DNA from: Zwartia panacis
GTDB lineage: Bacteria; Pseudomonadota; Gammaproteobacteria; Burkholderiales; Burkholderiaceae_B
Direction: 5' to 3'
Assembly (NCBI RefSeq): GCF_030410395.1
Contig: NZ_JAUHHF010000001.1
Span: forward strand, 472,219-536,218
DNA: 64,000 nucleotides
The notes under the pieces were generated by a model that worked only from the letters and a program-made list of their open reading frames with translations, had not been told where the DNA came from and made no database searches. The translations under genes and the position numbers were made by a program. This document shows, piece after piece, positions 49,691-58,902 of this stretch; within the stretch, counting starts at the first letter, position 1; each line of letters begins with the position of its first letter.

Positions 49691-52426
49691 ATGACCCAAT
49701 CACTTGGCAAGAAAAAAACGATGGCTGCTGCAAAGCCTAAACCCAAAGCGGCAACCAAACCCGTCGCCAAGTCTGCTAAACCAGTGGCCAAAACCCCAGT
49801 CAAAGCACCCGCCAAAACACCAGCCAAAACGCCAGCCAAGCCATCGGTCAAACCAGTTGCAAAGCCAGCGGCTAAAACGATCGCCAAGCCAAGCGCGAAA
49901 CCCGCGGCGAAACCGGCGGCCAAACCCGCTGTTAAAGCTACAGCAAAACCGGCTGCAAAGGTGGTTGCCAAGCCTGTGGTCAAACCCGCTTCCAAAATTT
50001 CCAAATCAGAGGTCAAGTCTTCAGGGACTCGACCTGTTTCTACTTCTTCCGCAGCAAAAACTGCAGTTCAATCAGTCAAGGATTCAATGAAGTCGGCTTC
50101 AAAAAGTAAATCTGCAGTAACCGAAAAAGCAAGTGCTGAGAAAGTTGATGCTAAGTCCGCAGCAAAGCCCGCAGCCAAAGCTGCCGCTAAACCCGCAGCC
50201 AAAGCAACTCCAGCTGCGTCGGATAAAAAAGCGCCTGCGAAAGCTGCGACTAAAGTGACGGCTGCTAAGCCCTCAGCGCCCGCAGTCAAGTCTGTCCCAG
50301 CCAAAGCAGCTCCCCCAGCACCTGTGTCTGCCAAGGCGCCAGGTAAAGTGGATGTTTCCAAACCCGCACCACCGCAGGATGATGGTGAAGGCCCTCCAAA
50401 AAAGGCGAGTGGCCGACCACCAGGTGGAACGGGTCGCCGTCCGGGGCGTCCTTCCAAAAATCCAAATAACAATGATGCGGATTTTGGTGATTCCGGTGAT
50501 GGTGAGCACGAAGTTGAAGTCGTGCCTGATTTCAAACCTGTCAAGCGTGGCAAACGCGGCAAGGGTGATGCCAAGGATCTGATCGCGCGTGGTCCAGTGA
50601 CCCCAGAGGAATACGAAGCGCGACGTAATCGTCTCAAGTCACTGATCAAGTTAGGTAAAGATCGCGGTTATCTGACCTACGGTGAGATTAACGACCACCT
50701 GCCGGATGATCTGGTGGATGCCGAAGCAATTGACGGCATTATCAGTACGTTCAGTGACATGGGAATCGCTGTCTACGACCAGGCACCCGATGCCGAAACA
50801 TTGTTGTTAGGTGAAAACGCGCCTGTCGCAACTTCTGATGACGATGTCGAAGATGAGGCCGAAGCGGCCCTGACGACAGTGGACTCGGATTTTGGCCGAA
50901 CGACTGATCCCGTCCGTATGTACATGCGCGAAATGGGTACGGTTGAACTGTTGACTCGCGAAGGCGAGATCGAAATCGCCAAGCGGATCGAAGAAGGTCT
51001 CAAGCACATGGTGATGGCGATTTCAGCTTGCCCCACAACGGTGAATGAAATCCTGAACCACGTGCAGCGCGTTCGTGAAGGTCAGGCACAAATCGATGAA
51101 GTAGTCGACGGCCTGGTTGATCCGGATGATGGCGCAGAATATGCGGGTGCGGGTGTCTCCGACGAGGCTGACGAGGATGGTCCTGCCGGTGGCATGAGCA
51201 GCAAACAGCTCGAAGATTTGCGCATCAAGGGTCTCGCTAAGTTTGAAATTGTCGCGGTTGAGTTCGCAAAAATGCGCGCCGCCTATGAGACGGACGGATA
51301 TCGCTCCAAAGCCTACATGACCGCTCAGGAAGCGATTCAAAACGAGCTGATGGGGATTCGATTTACCGCCAAGATGGTTGAGCGTTTGGCTGATACCCTG
51401 CGCGCGCAAGTCGAAGAGGTTCGCAAGATTGAGCGTCAAGTGCTGCATACATGCGTGGATCGGGCTGGCATGCCACGCTCGCACTTTATCAAGGTGTTTC
51501 CAGGTAACGAAACAAATCTTGACTGGGTGCTCGGTGAGGTTGCCGCTGCCACGGACTACGCCCATACGCTCGAGCGCCATGTGCCAGCTGTGCAGGAGCT
51601 TCAGCAAAAGCTTATCGACCTGCAGGTTCGTGTGGTCTTGCCTCTCAAAGACCTGAAAGACGTCAACAAAAAAATGGCGACTGGCGAAGCCAAGGCGCGT
51701 AAAGCCAAGCGTGAGATGACCGAAGCGAACTTGCGCCTGGTGATCTCCATTGCCAAGAAATATACCAATCGCGGCTTGCAGTTTCTGGACTTGATCCAAG
51801 AAGGCAACATTGGCCTGATGAAGGCGGTTGATAAGTTCGAATATCGCCGAGGCTACAAGTTCTCTACCTATGCGACTTGGTGGATCCGTCAGGCTATTAC
51901 GCGTTCGATCGCGGACCAGGCTCGTACGATTCGTATCCCTGTCCACATGATCGAGACCATCAACAAGATGAATCGCATCAGTCGTCAGATCTTGCAGGAA
52001 ACGGGTGCTGAGCCTGATCCCGCGACGCTGGCATCCAAGATGGATATGCCCGAGGACAAGATTCGCAAGATTCTCAAAATTGCGAAAGAGCCGATTTCGA
52101 TGGAAACACCGATCGGTGATGATGACGACTCTCATTTGGGTGATTTCATTGAGGATATGGCCACGCTCGCTCCCGCTGATGCTGCTTTGCATGGCTCGAT
52201 GCGTGATGTGGTCAAGGAAGTCCTTGATTCACTGACTCCGCGAGAGGCTAAAGTGCTACGTATGCGCTTTGGTATCGAGATGAGTACGGATCAGACTCTC
52301 GAAGAAGTGGGTAAGCAATTTGACGTCACGCGCGAGCGTATCCGTCAAATAGAGGCCAAAGCCTTGCGCAAATTACGCCACCCTAGCCGTTCGGACAAAC
52401 TCAAGAGTTTTCTTGAAGGTCAGTGA
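49691..52426 (+). CDS. rpoD: RNA polymerase primary sigma factor RpoD (sigma 70) with long basic N-terminus
   Basis: The housekeeping sigma factor, 911 residues, much longer than E. coli RpoD (613). Residues about 1-240 are a Lys/Pro/Ala-rich region with repeated KPAAK and KPVAK units, like histone H1-type bacterial proteins, followed by a Gly/Pro-rich part with an AT-hook-like GRRPGRPSK. The normal sigma starts near residue 300: region 1.1 ([25 protein letters not shown]), 1.2 ([28 protein letters not shown]), 2 ([21 protein letters not shown] ... [15 protein letters not shown]), 3, and 4.2 ([20 protein letters not shown]). Start ATG at 49691; an internal ATG at 49721 (MAAAKPKPK) is possible. 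Third gene of the operon. Confidence 0.97.
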   Translation: MTQSLGKKKTMAAAKPKPKAATKPVAKSAKPVAKTPVKAPAKTPAKTPAKPSVKPVAKPAAKTIAKPSAKPAAKPAAKPAVKATAKPAAKVVAKPVVKPASKISKSEVKSSGTRPVSTSSAAKTAVQSVKDSMKSASKSKSAVTEKASAEKVDAKSAAKPAAKAAAKPAAKATPAASDKKAPAKAATKVTAAKPSAPAVKSVPAKAAPPAPVSAKAPGKVDVSKPAPPQDDGEGPPKKASGRPPGGTGRRPGRPSKNPNNNDADFGDSGDGEHEVEVVPDFKPVKRGKRGKGDAKDLIARGPVTPEEYEARRNRLKSLIKLGKDRGYLTYGEINDHLPDDLVDAEAIDGIISTFSDMGIAVYDQAPDAETLLLGENAPVATSDDDVEDEAEAALTTVDSDFGRTTDPVRMYMREMGTVELLTREGEIEIAKRIEEGLKHMVMAISACPTTVNEILNHVQRVREGQAQIDEVVDGLVDPDDGAEYAGAGVSDEADEDGPAGGMSSKQLEDLRIKGLAKFEIVAVEFAKMRAAYETDGYRSKAYMTAQEAIQNELMGIRFTAKMVERLADTLRAQVEEVRKIERQVLHTCVDRAGMPRSHFIKVFPGNETNLDWVLGEVAAATDYAHTLERHVPAVQELQQKLIDLQVRVVLPLKDLKDVNKKMATGEAKARKAKREMTEANLRLVISIAKKYTNRGLQFLDLIQEGNIGLMKAVDKFEYRRGYKFSTYATWWIRQAITRSIADQARTIRIPVHMIETINKMNRISRQILQETGAEPDPATLASKMDMPEDKIRKILKIAKEPISMETPIGDDDDSHLGDFIEDMATLAPADAALHGSMRDVVKEVLDSLTPREAKVLRMRFGIEMSTDQTLEEVGKQFDVTRERIRQIEAKALRKLRHPSRSDKLKSFLEGQ

Positions 52427-53070
52427 TGCAAATCCAAATATTGGTCGTTCATCCCAGCCCTCTGGTGCAATCTGCACTAGAGTGCCTAATCCGAACGGAT
52501 CCCTCTTATTGCGTGGTTAAAACGTTTGCCAAAGGCTCTGACCTTGCGGTTTTTTTAACGACGACGACGGATCGTTTTGACGTGGTGCTCTTGAGTGCCG
52601 AAGAAGAGCAGCCATCGTTGATGTTGCGTATCTCTGCGATGAGCGATGCCAAGGTGTTGCTGCTGGCTCTCGAGCGAGAGCCTTCCAATGTTGAGGATTG
52701 GCTCAAGGAAGGCGCGCGAGGTTTGATTAATCCTCAGGCTGACACTGCACAACTCCTCAAGGCGATCTCCAAGGTTTACGCGGGAGAGTTTTGGTTTAAT
52801 CGCCAAATCACTTCACGTATTTTTAGTGGTCTTGGTCAGGCAAAGGAGCTATCCGAGGAACAAAAGCGGATCGCTGAGTTGACGGCCAAGGAAAAACTGG
52901 TTGTTAAAGCTGTCGTGGATGGTGGTGGTAAAACTTTGCGTGAAACCGCAAAAGATCTCGAAATCAGTGAAAACACTGTGCGAAATCATTTACGTTCCAT
53001 TTACAGCAAGCTTGGACTTGCGAATCGACTTGAGCTCTTTGTTTTTGCTCAGCAACATCTGACACGTTAA
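52426..53070 (+). CDS. LuxR-type regulator with a receiver-like domain lacking the phosphorylatable aspartate
   Basis: A 214-residue response-regulator-like protein. Residues 1-120 have the receiver fold, but the phosphate-accepting position (VVLLSAEEE) carries Ser57 instead of Asp, and the acidic pair after strand 1 is VHPSP, so phosphorylation is unlikely. A LuxR/NarL HTH occupies about 140-205 (LTAKEKLVVKAVVDGG ... ENTVRNHLRSIYSKLGL). The start ATG at 52426 shares its first base with the rpoD stop and has AAGG at 52416-52419; GTG 52423 is an alternative. Its place between rpoD and the secretion island suggests it controls the island, which is inference. Confidence 0.85.
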   Translation: MQIQILVVHPSPLVQSALECLIRTDPSYCVVKTFAKGSDLAVFLTTTTDRFDVVLLSAEEEQPSLMLRISAMSDAKVLLLALEREPSNVEDWLKEGARGLINPQADTAQLLKAISKVYAGEFWFNRQITSRIFSGLGQAKELSEEQKRIAELTAKEKLVVKAVVDGGGKTLRETAKDLEISENTVRNHLRSIYSKLGLANRLELFVFAQQHLTR

Positions 53071-53097
53071 ACATTACGCTGTTGGTTTGTCACTTTG

Positions 53098-53129
53098 ACC
53101 CCTATCGCGCAGTGTGGATAGGGGTTTTT
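53098..53129 (+). terminator. Intrinsic terminator after the receiver-like regulator
   Basis: ACCCCTATC (53098-53106) and GATAGGGGT (53117-53125) form a perfect 9-bp stem with a 10-base loop, followed by TTTTT. It ends the rpoD-regulator transcript before the secretion island. Confidence 0.9.
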
Positions 53130-53144
53130 ATATTTGAATTAAAT

Positions 53145-53179
53145 TTATGGCACAAAGGTACTATGTCTTATGGCATAGT
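53145..53179. promoter_or_regulatory. Operator-like repeats upstream of the secretion island
   Basis: TTATGGCA occurs twice in direct orientation (53145-53152 and 53168-53175, 23 bases apart, about two helical turns). ACTATG (53160-53165) and CATAGT (53174-53179) form an inverted repeat overlapping the second copy. These lie in the 245-base gap before the TolC-like gene and could bind one of the two LuxR-type regulators encoded nearby. Confidence 0.4.
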
Positions 53180-53315
53180 TATCCCGTATCGAGTCGACAA
53201 CACCTAGTACCTGTCAAGTCGATAATGATTTCCGATACGTTCATTAAAAGTTAGACTGTGTCCTATAACCTCGTGACACAAGTCAGCTGTAACTTTTCAT
53301 TACTCCAGCATAAGA

Positions 53316-54875
53316 ATGCTTTTAACAAAATCAACCAGTCCGCTGTTGAGATTAAGTTTTGCGCAGCGGTTTGGCCGTTTTGTTTTAGCCTGCCTGTTCG
53401 CTTTAATGTGTTTGCAATTGTTTGGTTGTTCCACACCCATCAAAGAAGAGGGTGATGCTCCAGACGGACCTGAATACGTTAAATGGATTCCTAAAACTTT
53501 CAATGGCCCGGTCAACGAAAGTTTGCCGCGTCCCAAAGAGTTTTGGTGGAGAGATTTTGGCAGTAGTGAGCTTGACGCGCTTGTAGATACTGCGTTGAAT
53601 AATAACTTCGACTTGCGTGTCGCGGTTGCCCGAGTGGCTCAAACGCGCGCACAAGCCAACATTGTTCGCGCTGCGCAATCTCCCTCTGTTGAGTTAACGG
53701 CGGGCTATAGAAATCAGGCGCCTGGGCAAGGCGTAGGCTATGCTGCGACAACGGACGAATGGGGCAGTCAGCCTGTTTGGCAAGCGGGTTTAGCCGTCAA
53801 CTATGAGCTGGATCTGTGGGGTAAAAAGGGATTCAACTCTCAGGCGGCATATTCCTTAGCCTTAGCGAGTGAGTTCAATCGTGAAGTTGTCGCGCTCAGT
53901 CTGGTGAGCGATGTGGTCACGGTCTATTTTCAGGTGATGGCTTTAACGGAACGTATTGCTGTCGGAGAGCGCAACCTCGAGACGATCCGCATGGTTGGTC
54001 GTAACTTGCAAAGACGCCTCGACCGCGGGGACTCGACAGTGATCGATGTCTCTCAGCAATTGGTGTTGCAGAGCAATACGGATGCTCAGGTTACAAACTT
54101 GAAACTGCAGCGCGAGCGGGCACTCAATCGCTTAGCTTTGCTTGTTGGGACAACGCCTTCGGCTTTAAAGCTCAGCGGCGGGCTGGTTGAAAATGTCAAC
54201 ACGCCAGTGGTTCAGCCGGGTTTGCCCTCGGACCTGCTGTGCAGACGACCCGATATTCGCCGTGCTGAAGCTGCACTCGAGTCTGCGCAGGCTGACTTGT
54301 ATGCCGCGCGTGCAAATTTACTGCCTTCGTTTGCGTTATCCGCACAAGGTGGTTTTGGTAGTTTCTTGTTGTCATCCATTCTTGCGCCTCAAAGTCTTTT
54401 TTACAACCTGAGCGCAAATCTGGTTCAGAACGTTTTTGATGGCGGTAAACGCAAGTCCGAGGTTGAGTTGGCAAATGCCAAGAACAGGGAGTTGCTTGAG
54501 GCGTATGCCAATACCGTCTTGTCAGCCATGCGCGACGTCGAGGACGGACTTTCTGGCGTGGCACTGACTGCCAAACAATATGCGGCACTGGACAACGCTC
54601 GCAAACGCGCGCGTCAATTGGCTGAATACAGTGTCAAGGTGGTTGAGCGGGGTGGTATGGATTTTGTGCAGTTGTATCAAGTTCAAGGGACAGTGATCGC
54701 TGCAGAGGATGCAGCGATCAATGGTCGTTATGAGCAAATCCGGGCCTCTGTAGACCTCTACAAAGCGATCGGCGGTGGACTACGTTTGGGCGAGAACCCT
54801 TGTTTGGGTGGTGGCAAGCTTCCAGAGGCGGATGCGCGCTGGCGGGCCAGAGCAGAGAAGAACGATGGCAAATAA
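53316..54875 (+). CDS. TolC/NodT-family outer-membrane efflux lipoprotein
   Basis: A 519-residue trimeric outer-membrane channel protein of the type used by type I secretion and RND efflux. The signal sequence ends in lipobox LFGC (residues 35-38). The two repeated halves of the TolC family are visible: ELDALVDTALNNNFDLRVAVARVAQTRAQ and the matching RRAEAALESAQADLYAARANLLPSF, with YELDLWGKKGFN typical of NodT members. As the first gene of the island, with the fused ABC exporter overlapping its end, it is probably the exit channel for the adhesin. ATG start at 53316. Confidence 0.88.
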   Translation: MLLTKSTSPLLRLSFAQRFGRFVLACLFALMCLQLFGCSTPIKEEGDAPDGPEYVKWIPKTFNGPVNESLPRPKEFWWRDFGSSELDALVDTALNNNFDLRVAVARVAQTRAQANIVRAAQSPSVELTAGYRNQAPGQGVGYAATTDEWGSQPVWQAGLAVNYELDLWGKKGFNSQAAYSLALASEFNREVVALSLVSDVVTVYFQVMALTERIAVGERNLETIRMVGRNLQRRLDRGDSTVIDVSQQLVLQSNTDAQVTNLKLQRERALNRLALLVGTTPSALKLSGGLVENVNTPVVQPGLPSDLLCRRPDIRRAEAALESAQADLYAARANLLPSFALSAQGGFGSFLLSSILAPQSLFYNLSANLVQNVFDGGKRKSEVELANAKNRELLEAYANTVLSAMRDVEDGLSGVALTAKQYAALDNARKRARQLAEYSVKVVERGGMDFVQLYQVQGTVIAAEDAAINGRYEQIRASVDLYKAIGGGLRLGENPCLGGGKLPEADARWRARAEKNDGK

Positions 54876-57800
54876 GACCACAACGAAGATGAACGACCGG
54901 TCTAAAGCCAGTGAAACGCTGGGCTTGTTGTCGCCGTTTGCGGGTGAGAGATTCACCATTTTTTCCTCCAGCATCACGATCAATATCCTTGCATTGGCGT
55001 TCCCCTTGCTGATGTTGCAGCTTTACGATCGAATCTTGCCTTACGAGTCAGTCGATACGCTCGGTCTGGTCGCGATGACTGTTTTGCTTGCGATCTTTGT
55101 CGAGACTCTTTTGCGGATTGCACGCTCTTATGCCACAGCGTGGACGGCAGCACGATTTGAGTACAGGGCGATGATGGCCTTGACCGAGCGCGCCTTAGCC
55201 GAGCCCCTTCACCAGTTTGAGCGCAAGGGGACTGGCGCGGTGATGTCCCGCTTTAAGTCTATCGGGACGCTTCGCTATCACTACTCTGGTCAGACGTTTC
55301 AGCAGCTGATGGACTTGCCGTTCACTTTTTTATATGTATTGATTGCGGCAGTCATGAGCCCCTGGATTGGTGTGTTGCTACTGACTGGTTATTTAGTCTT
55401 CATGCTGATCATCTGGCGAAATGGGAAAACTTTTCCTGCTTTGGTCAAAGAGCAAAAAGAGGCGGATCTCAGGCGAGGCAATTTTTTAAATGAAACCTTG
55501 CGCAACATACATACGCTCAAATCGATGACGATGGAGGCGTTGATGTTGCGTCGCCACGAGCGCTTGCAAGAAGCCTGTGCCCGCCTGATGTCCAAAGTCA
55601 CCTATGCGCTCGATATGTCCTCGGGGCTTGGGAACATATTTTCACCTCTAATGACCACTTTGACGGTGGCTCTTGGCGCATGGTTGGTGATCAATGGCGA
55701 GATGACGAACGGCGAACTTGCGGCTTGTGTACTGTTAGGTATGCGTGCGCTGGCTCCTCTTCAGCGTCTGGGTGGTATCTGGTCAAAGCACCAGCAGGAC
55801 AAAATTTTGCGTGAGGAGCTTTCCGCACAGCTTGCCCAACCTGTTTTGCCTGTTGAACCTCCCCATGCGGTCTCTCTGGATACCGTGTGTGACACATCTG
55901 AACCGCGTGGAGTGAGTCTTGATCTTGTCAACGTGGGCTACCAGTTTCCCTCCGCCAAGGCCCCTGTCTTCAAAGACTTGTCTCTCACGATTGAACCAAA
56001 CGAATGTCTCTTGATAGAGGGGCAGAGCGGGGCTGGACGCAGCACTTTGTTGCAATTATTAGCCGGAGTCGTTCAGCCGACAGATGGTCAGATACTGGTT
56101 GATCATCGAGAGTTGAAGTTTATGAGTGCCACCGAAGTGGGGCACGAAATTGCTTACCTGTCGCAAGAAGCGCAAATGTTTGAGGGGTCGCTCCTCGACA
56201 ACATCAGTCGCTTCGATGATGATCGGATAGATCTCGCTCTGGAGACTGCAAAGAAACTGGGTTTAGGCGATTTCGTTTCCAGAATGCCTCGTGGCTGGGA
56301 TTCAACGGTCGGTGACATGGCCACAGATTCGTTGCCTCCGGGATATCGTCAACGATTGTCCATTGTGCGCGCGCTCAGCGGGCAACCTCGCGTCATTTTG
56401 TTTGACGATGCGACTTCAACAATGGATTCAGAGGGTGACACTCTATTTTTACGCTATCTGCAGTCGATGGTGGGACGTGTCACGATCGTGATGATTTCGC
56501 AAAGACCCTCCTACAAGCGTCTGGCTACCCGAACGGTTTATCTGCAGAAGGGATGTTTCACCGAGCGTGGCCTTGCAGAGCCAATTGCTGAGCCTGTATT
56601 GGATTTGGGCATTGCGGCGCAATCTTTGGAGACGACTTCTCCTGTCAATTTAGAGACGACTTCTCCTGTCAATATCGCGATGGCTCGGGCCAAAGACGCC
56701 ACCTCCGTTGAGTCGCGAACGTTCTCGACCGAAGGTGCTGTAATTGATACGGAGCTTGATCCTTCACGTTGGGATCGCACCCGGGAAATGGTCGATGCTC
56801 AATTCAAAGTTAGAACGGACTTCTCTGGTTGTTTGACAATTTTGCTCAAACAAATCAATGCTCGAGTGAGCACCCGGGAGATCGCCGAATCACTGCCTTA
56901 TTACGAGGATGCGCTGGATCTTTCAGGTTTTCAAAATGCCATGGCTGAGCTCGGTTACAAGCCTAAAGAAGTCCGTTGCAGACTGGGCGATCTTGAGGTG
57001 CGATCTTTGCCTTGTTTGTTTGTTCCAGATCGGGACCTGGCGTTTGTCGTGCTTGGGCGCACTGGACATCAAGTGCGCGTCGCCAACGATCCTGATCAAG
57101 ATGTGCGTCTAGAGTCCAATCTAAATATCGAGGGTCGCGCTTTCTTTTATGAACAGGTTGGCCGATCTTTCGTCGAGACGGGATCCTGGGCAACGCGTGC
57201 GCTCAAGCGGTTCGCTCCGCTGATTGGTCAAGCTACGGTTTCTGCTCTGGTGTCAGGTCTGGTACTGATGGCGGGGCCGCTCTTTATGATGGTGGTCTAC
57301 AGCACCGTGATTCCAACTGGTGCAGAAGACACTTTGCTTTACTTGACAATCGGCTCTGTCTTGGCACTGTTGTCGAGCTTTGCATTCATGCGGCACCGCG
57401 CGCATATTTTGGCGTATATCGCTGGCCGCATCGAGTATTTATTCGGTGCGAGTATTTTGCAACACGTGTTGAGAATGTCTCCATCCTATACAGAACGCTC
57501 TTCGGTGGGGGCTCAAACTGCACGTCTTCAGAGCTTTGAGTCGATCCGGGATATGTTTATCGGTCCGCTGGCTTCGACATTCTTGGAGTCACCCGCGACG
57601 ATTGTGTTGCTCGTGGCCTTGTCGATTATTAATCCAATCGCACTGCTGGTATTTACCGTCATGGTCGCGATCTATGCGATTTTGTACTGGGTTTTTTCTG
57701 GCCGGACCAAGACTCTCGTCACGGAATTAAGTCAGGCGGTGACCAAGCGCGACGAGTTCCTGGTGGAACTGATTGTCAAGATGCGAACAGTCCGAGAGAG

Positions 57801-58863
57801 CCATGCGCAGCGACTTTGGCTTGAGCGTTTCAGGGAAGTCTCCGCAAATGCCGCAATGGCTTCTTTCAAATCCGAGCGTTTGTCTTCTTTGCTTGTGAGT
57901 AGCTCTTACTTTTTGATGATGCTTGCAGCCTTGTCCATTGTCGTGGCAACGGTACCCGCGGTATGGTCGCATTCCGTATCATCGGGTGCATTAATTGCCT
58001 CATTGATGTTGATGTGGCGCGTTCTCACCCCTGTTCAAACTGTTTTCACCAATATGACCAGAATGGAACGGGTGGGCAATGCGGTCAAACAGATCGATAG
58101 TTTGATGTGGATCCAGCCCGAAAGGATTGAAACCTCACAAGCTGTCAGTGGTCGCAAGCTCCTGGGCGAAATAGAGTTCGCGCGAGTATCTTTCCGTTAT
58201 TCGATCAAGGTCGACCCGGCGCTGATTGGCGTGGAGTTTCGCATTCAGCCCGGACAAGTTGTCGCGTTGACCGGACCGAATGGCGGTGGCAAGTCGACCC
58301 TATTGAAACTGATTCTCGGTATGTACCAGCCCCAGGCGGGTGCGATTCTTTTGGACAATGTGGATATCCGGCAAATCGATCCATTAGTCTTGAGACGCTA
58401 CATTGGTTACGCACCCCAGGATACCCAATTGTTTCGCGCAACACTGGCGCAGAACCTCAGATTGGCGCGACCAGAAGCGACTGACGAAGATCTGTATGAG
58501 TGTTTGGAAATGGCGGGCGCGTTGGACCAAGTGCTTTCCTTGCCTCAAGGTCTTCAGTACCGTGTCGGTGACAACACGAACGAGCTTGCCGCAAGTCTCA
58601 AGCAAAAACTGTCGATAGCGCGTGCGTATCTGACGCGCGCGCCGATTATGTTGTTTGATGAACCTGGCAACGGTCTGGATGAACTGGGTGATCGAAAATT
58701 CATTGAAACGATTAAAAAATTACGTGGCAAGACAACCATAGTCTTTATCAGTCATCGTCCGAGTCACATCAAATTAGCTGACACGTTGATGATTTTCGAC
58801 AAGGGTTATTTACGCGCGAGTGGTGCGCCTGAAGTGCTGCTGAGGCAGCCGGTAGCATCTTGA
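54865..58863 (+). CDS. Double-length fused type I secretion ABC exporter
   Basis: One 1332-residue chain contains two complete ABC exporter halves in tandem: membrane region I (about 25-300) and NBD1 (355-570), then a C39-peptidase-like domain (about 635-770), membrane region II (780-1060) and NBD2 (1090-1325). NBD1 is poor in catalytic residues: Walker A GQSGAGRST has Arg for Lys, the signature is LPPGY rather than LSGGQ, Walker B ends FDDAT rather than DEAT, and the switch His is Gln (ISQRP). NBD2 has Walker A GPNGGGKST, Walker B FDEP and ISHRP intact, but its signature is LAASLKQ. The C39-like domain lacks the catalytic Cys (DFSGCL), so it likely only docks substrate. The start ATG 54865 overlaps the TolC-like gene by 11 bases (AGAGAAG upstream). 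Two 24-base tandem copies lie at 56626-56673. Confidence 0.88.
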   Translation: MANKTTTKMNDRSKASETLGLLSPFAGERFTIFSSSITINILALAFPLLMLQLYDRILPYESVDTLGLVAMTVLLAIFVETLLRIARSYATAWTAARFEYRAMMALTERALAEPLHQFERKGTGAVMSRFKSIGTLRYHYSGQTFQQLMDLPFTFLYVLIAAVMSPWIGVLLLTGYLVFMLIIWRNGKTFPALVKEQKEADLRRGNFLNETLRNIHTLKSMTMEALMLRRHERLQEACARLMSKVTYALDMSSGLGNIFSPLMTTLTVALGAWLVINGEMTNGELAACVLLGMRALAPLQRLGGIWSKHQQDKILREELSAQLAQPVLPVEPPHAVSLDTVCDTSEPRGVSLDLVNVGYQFPSAKAPVFKDLSLTIEPNECLLIEGQSGAGRSTLLQLLAGVVQPTDGQILVDHRELKFMSATEVGHEIAYLSQEAQMFEGSLLDNISRFDDDRIDLALETAKKLGLGDFVSRMPRGWDSTVGDMATDSLPPGYRQRLSIVRALSGQPRVILFDDATSTMDSEGDTLFLRYLQSMVGRVTIVMISQRPSYKRLATRTVYLQKGCFTERGLAEPIAEPVLDLGIAAQSLETTSPVNLETTSPVNIAMARAKDATSVESRTFSTEGAVIDTELDPSRWDRTREMVDAQFKVRTDFSGCLTILLKQINARVSTREIAESLPYYEDALDLSGFQNAMAELGYKPKEVRCRLGDLEVRSLPCLFVPDRDLAFVVLGRTGHQVRVANDPDQDVRLESNLNIEGRAFFYEQVGRSFVETGSWATRALKRFAPLIGQATVSALVSGLVLMAGPLFMMVVYSTVIPTGAEDTLLYLTIGSVLALLSSFAFMRHRAHILAYIAGRIEYLFGASILQHVLRMSPSYTERSSVGAQTARLQSFESIRDMFIGPLASTFLESPATIVLLVALSIINPIALLVFTVMVAIYAILYWVFSGRTKTLVTELSQAVTKRDEFLVELIVKMRTVRESHAQRLWLERFREVSANAAMASFKSERLSSLLVSSSYFLMMLAALSIVVATVPAVWSHSVSSGALIASLMLMWRVLTPVQTVFTNMTRMERVGNAVKQIDSLMWIQPERIETSQAVSGRKLLGEIEFARVSFRYSIKVDPALIGVEFRIQPGQVVALTGPNGGGKSTLLKLILGMYQPQAGAILLDNVDIRQIDPLVLRRYIGYAPQDTQLFRATLAQNLRLARPEATDEDLYECLEMAGALDQVLSLPQGLQYRVGDNTNELAASLKQKLSIARAYLTRAPIMLFDEPGNGLDELGDRKFIETIKKLRGKTTIVFISHRPSHIKLADTLMIFDKGYLRASGAPEVLLRQPVAS
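56626..56673. repeat. 24-bp tandem duplication inside the fused ABC exporter gene
   Basis: Bases 56626-56649 are repeated at 56650-56673 with one difference, keeping frame and adding eight residues (LETTSPVN twice) in the linker between NBD1 and the peptidase-like domain. It looks like a recent slippage event. Confidence 0.9.
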
Positions 58864-58902
58864 AGCTCAAACTGGAATACATCGCAATGATTTGTGAGAA
58901 GA

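Noticed and set aside
50068..50649. Minus-strand Gly/Ala/Leu-rich frames opposite the rpoD N-terminus (also 49672-50016)
   Set aside because: The low-complexity KPAAK repeat reads as GLAAGFA on the other strand; this is an effect of the repeat, not a gene.
51023..52192. A 389-residue minus-strand open frame inside rpoD
   Set aside because: It covers the conserved sigma regions on the other strand; its sequence shows no family signature.
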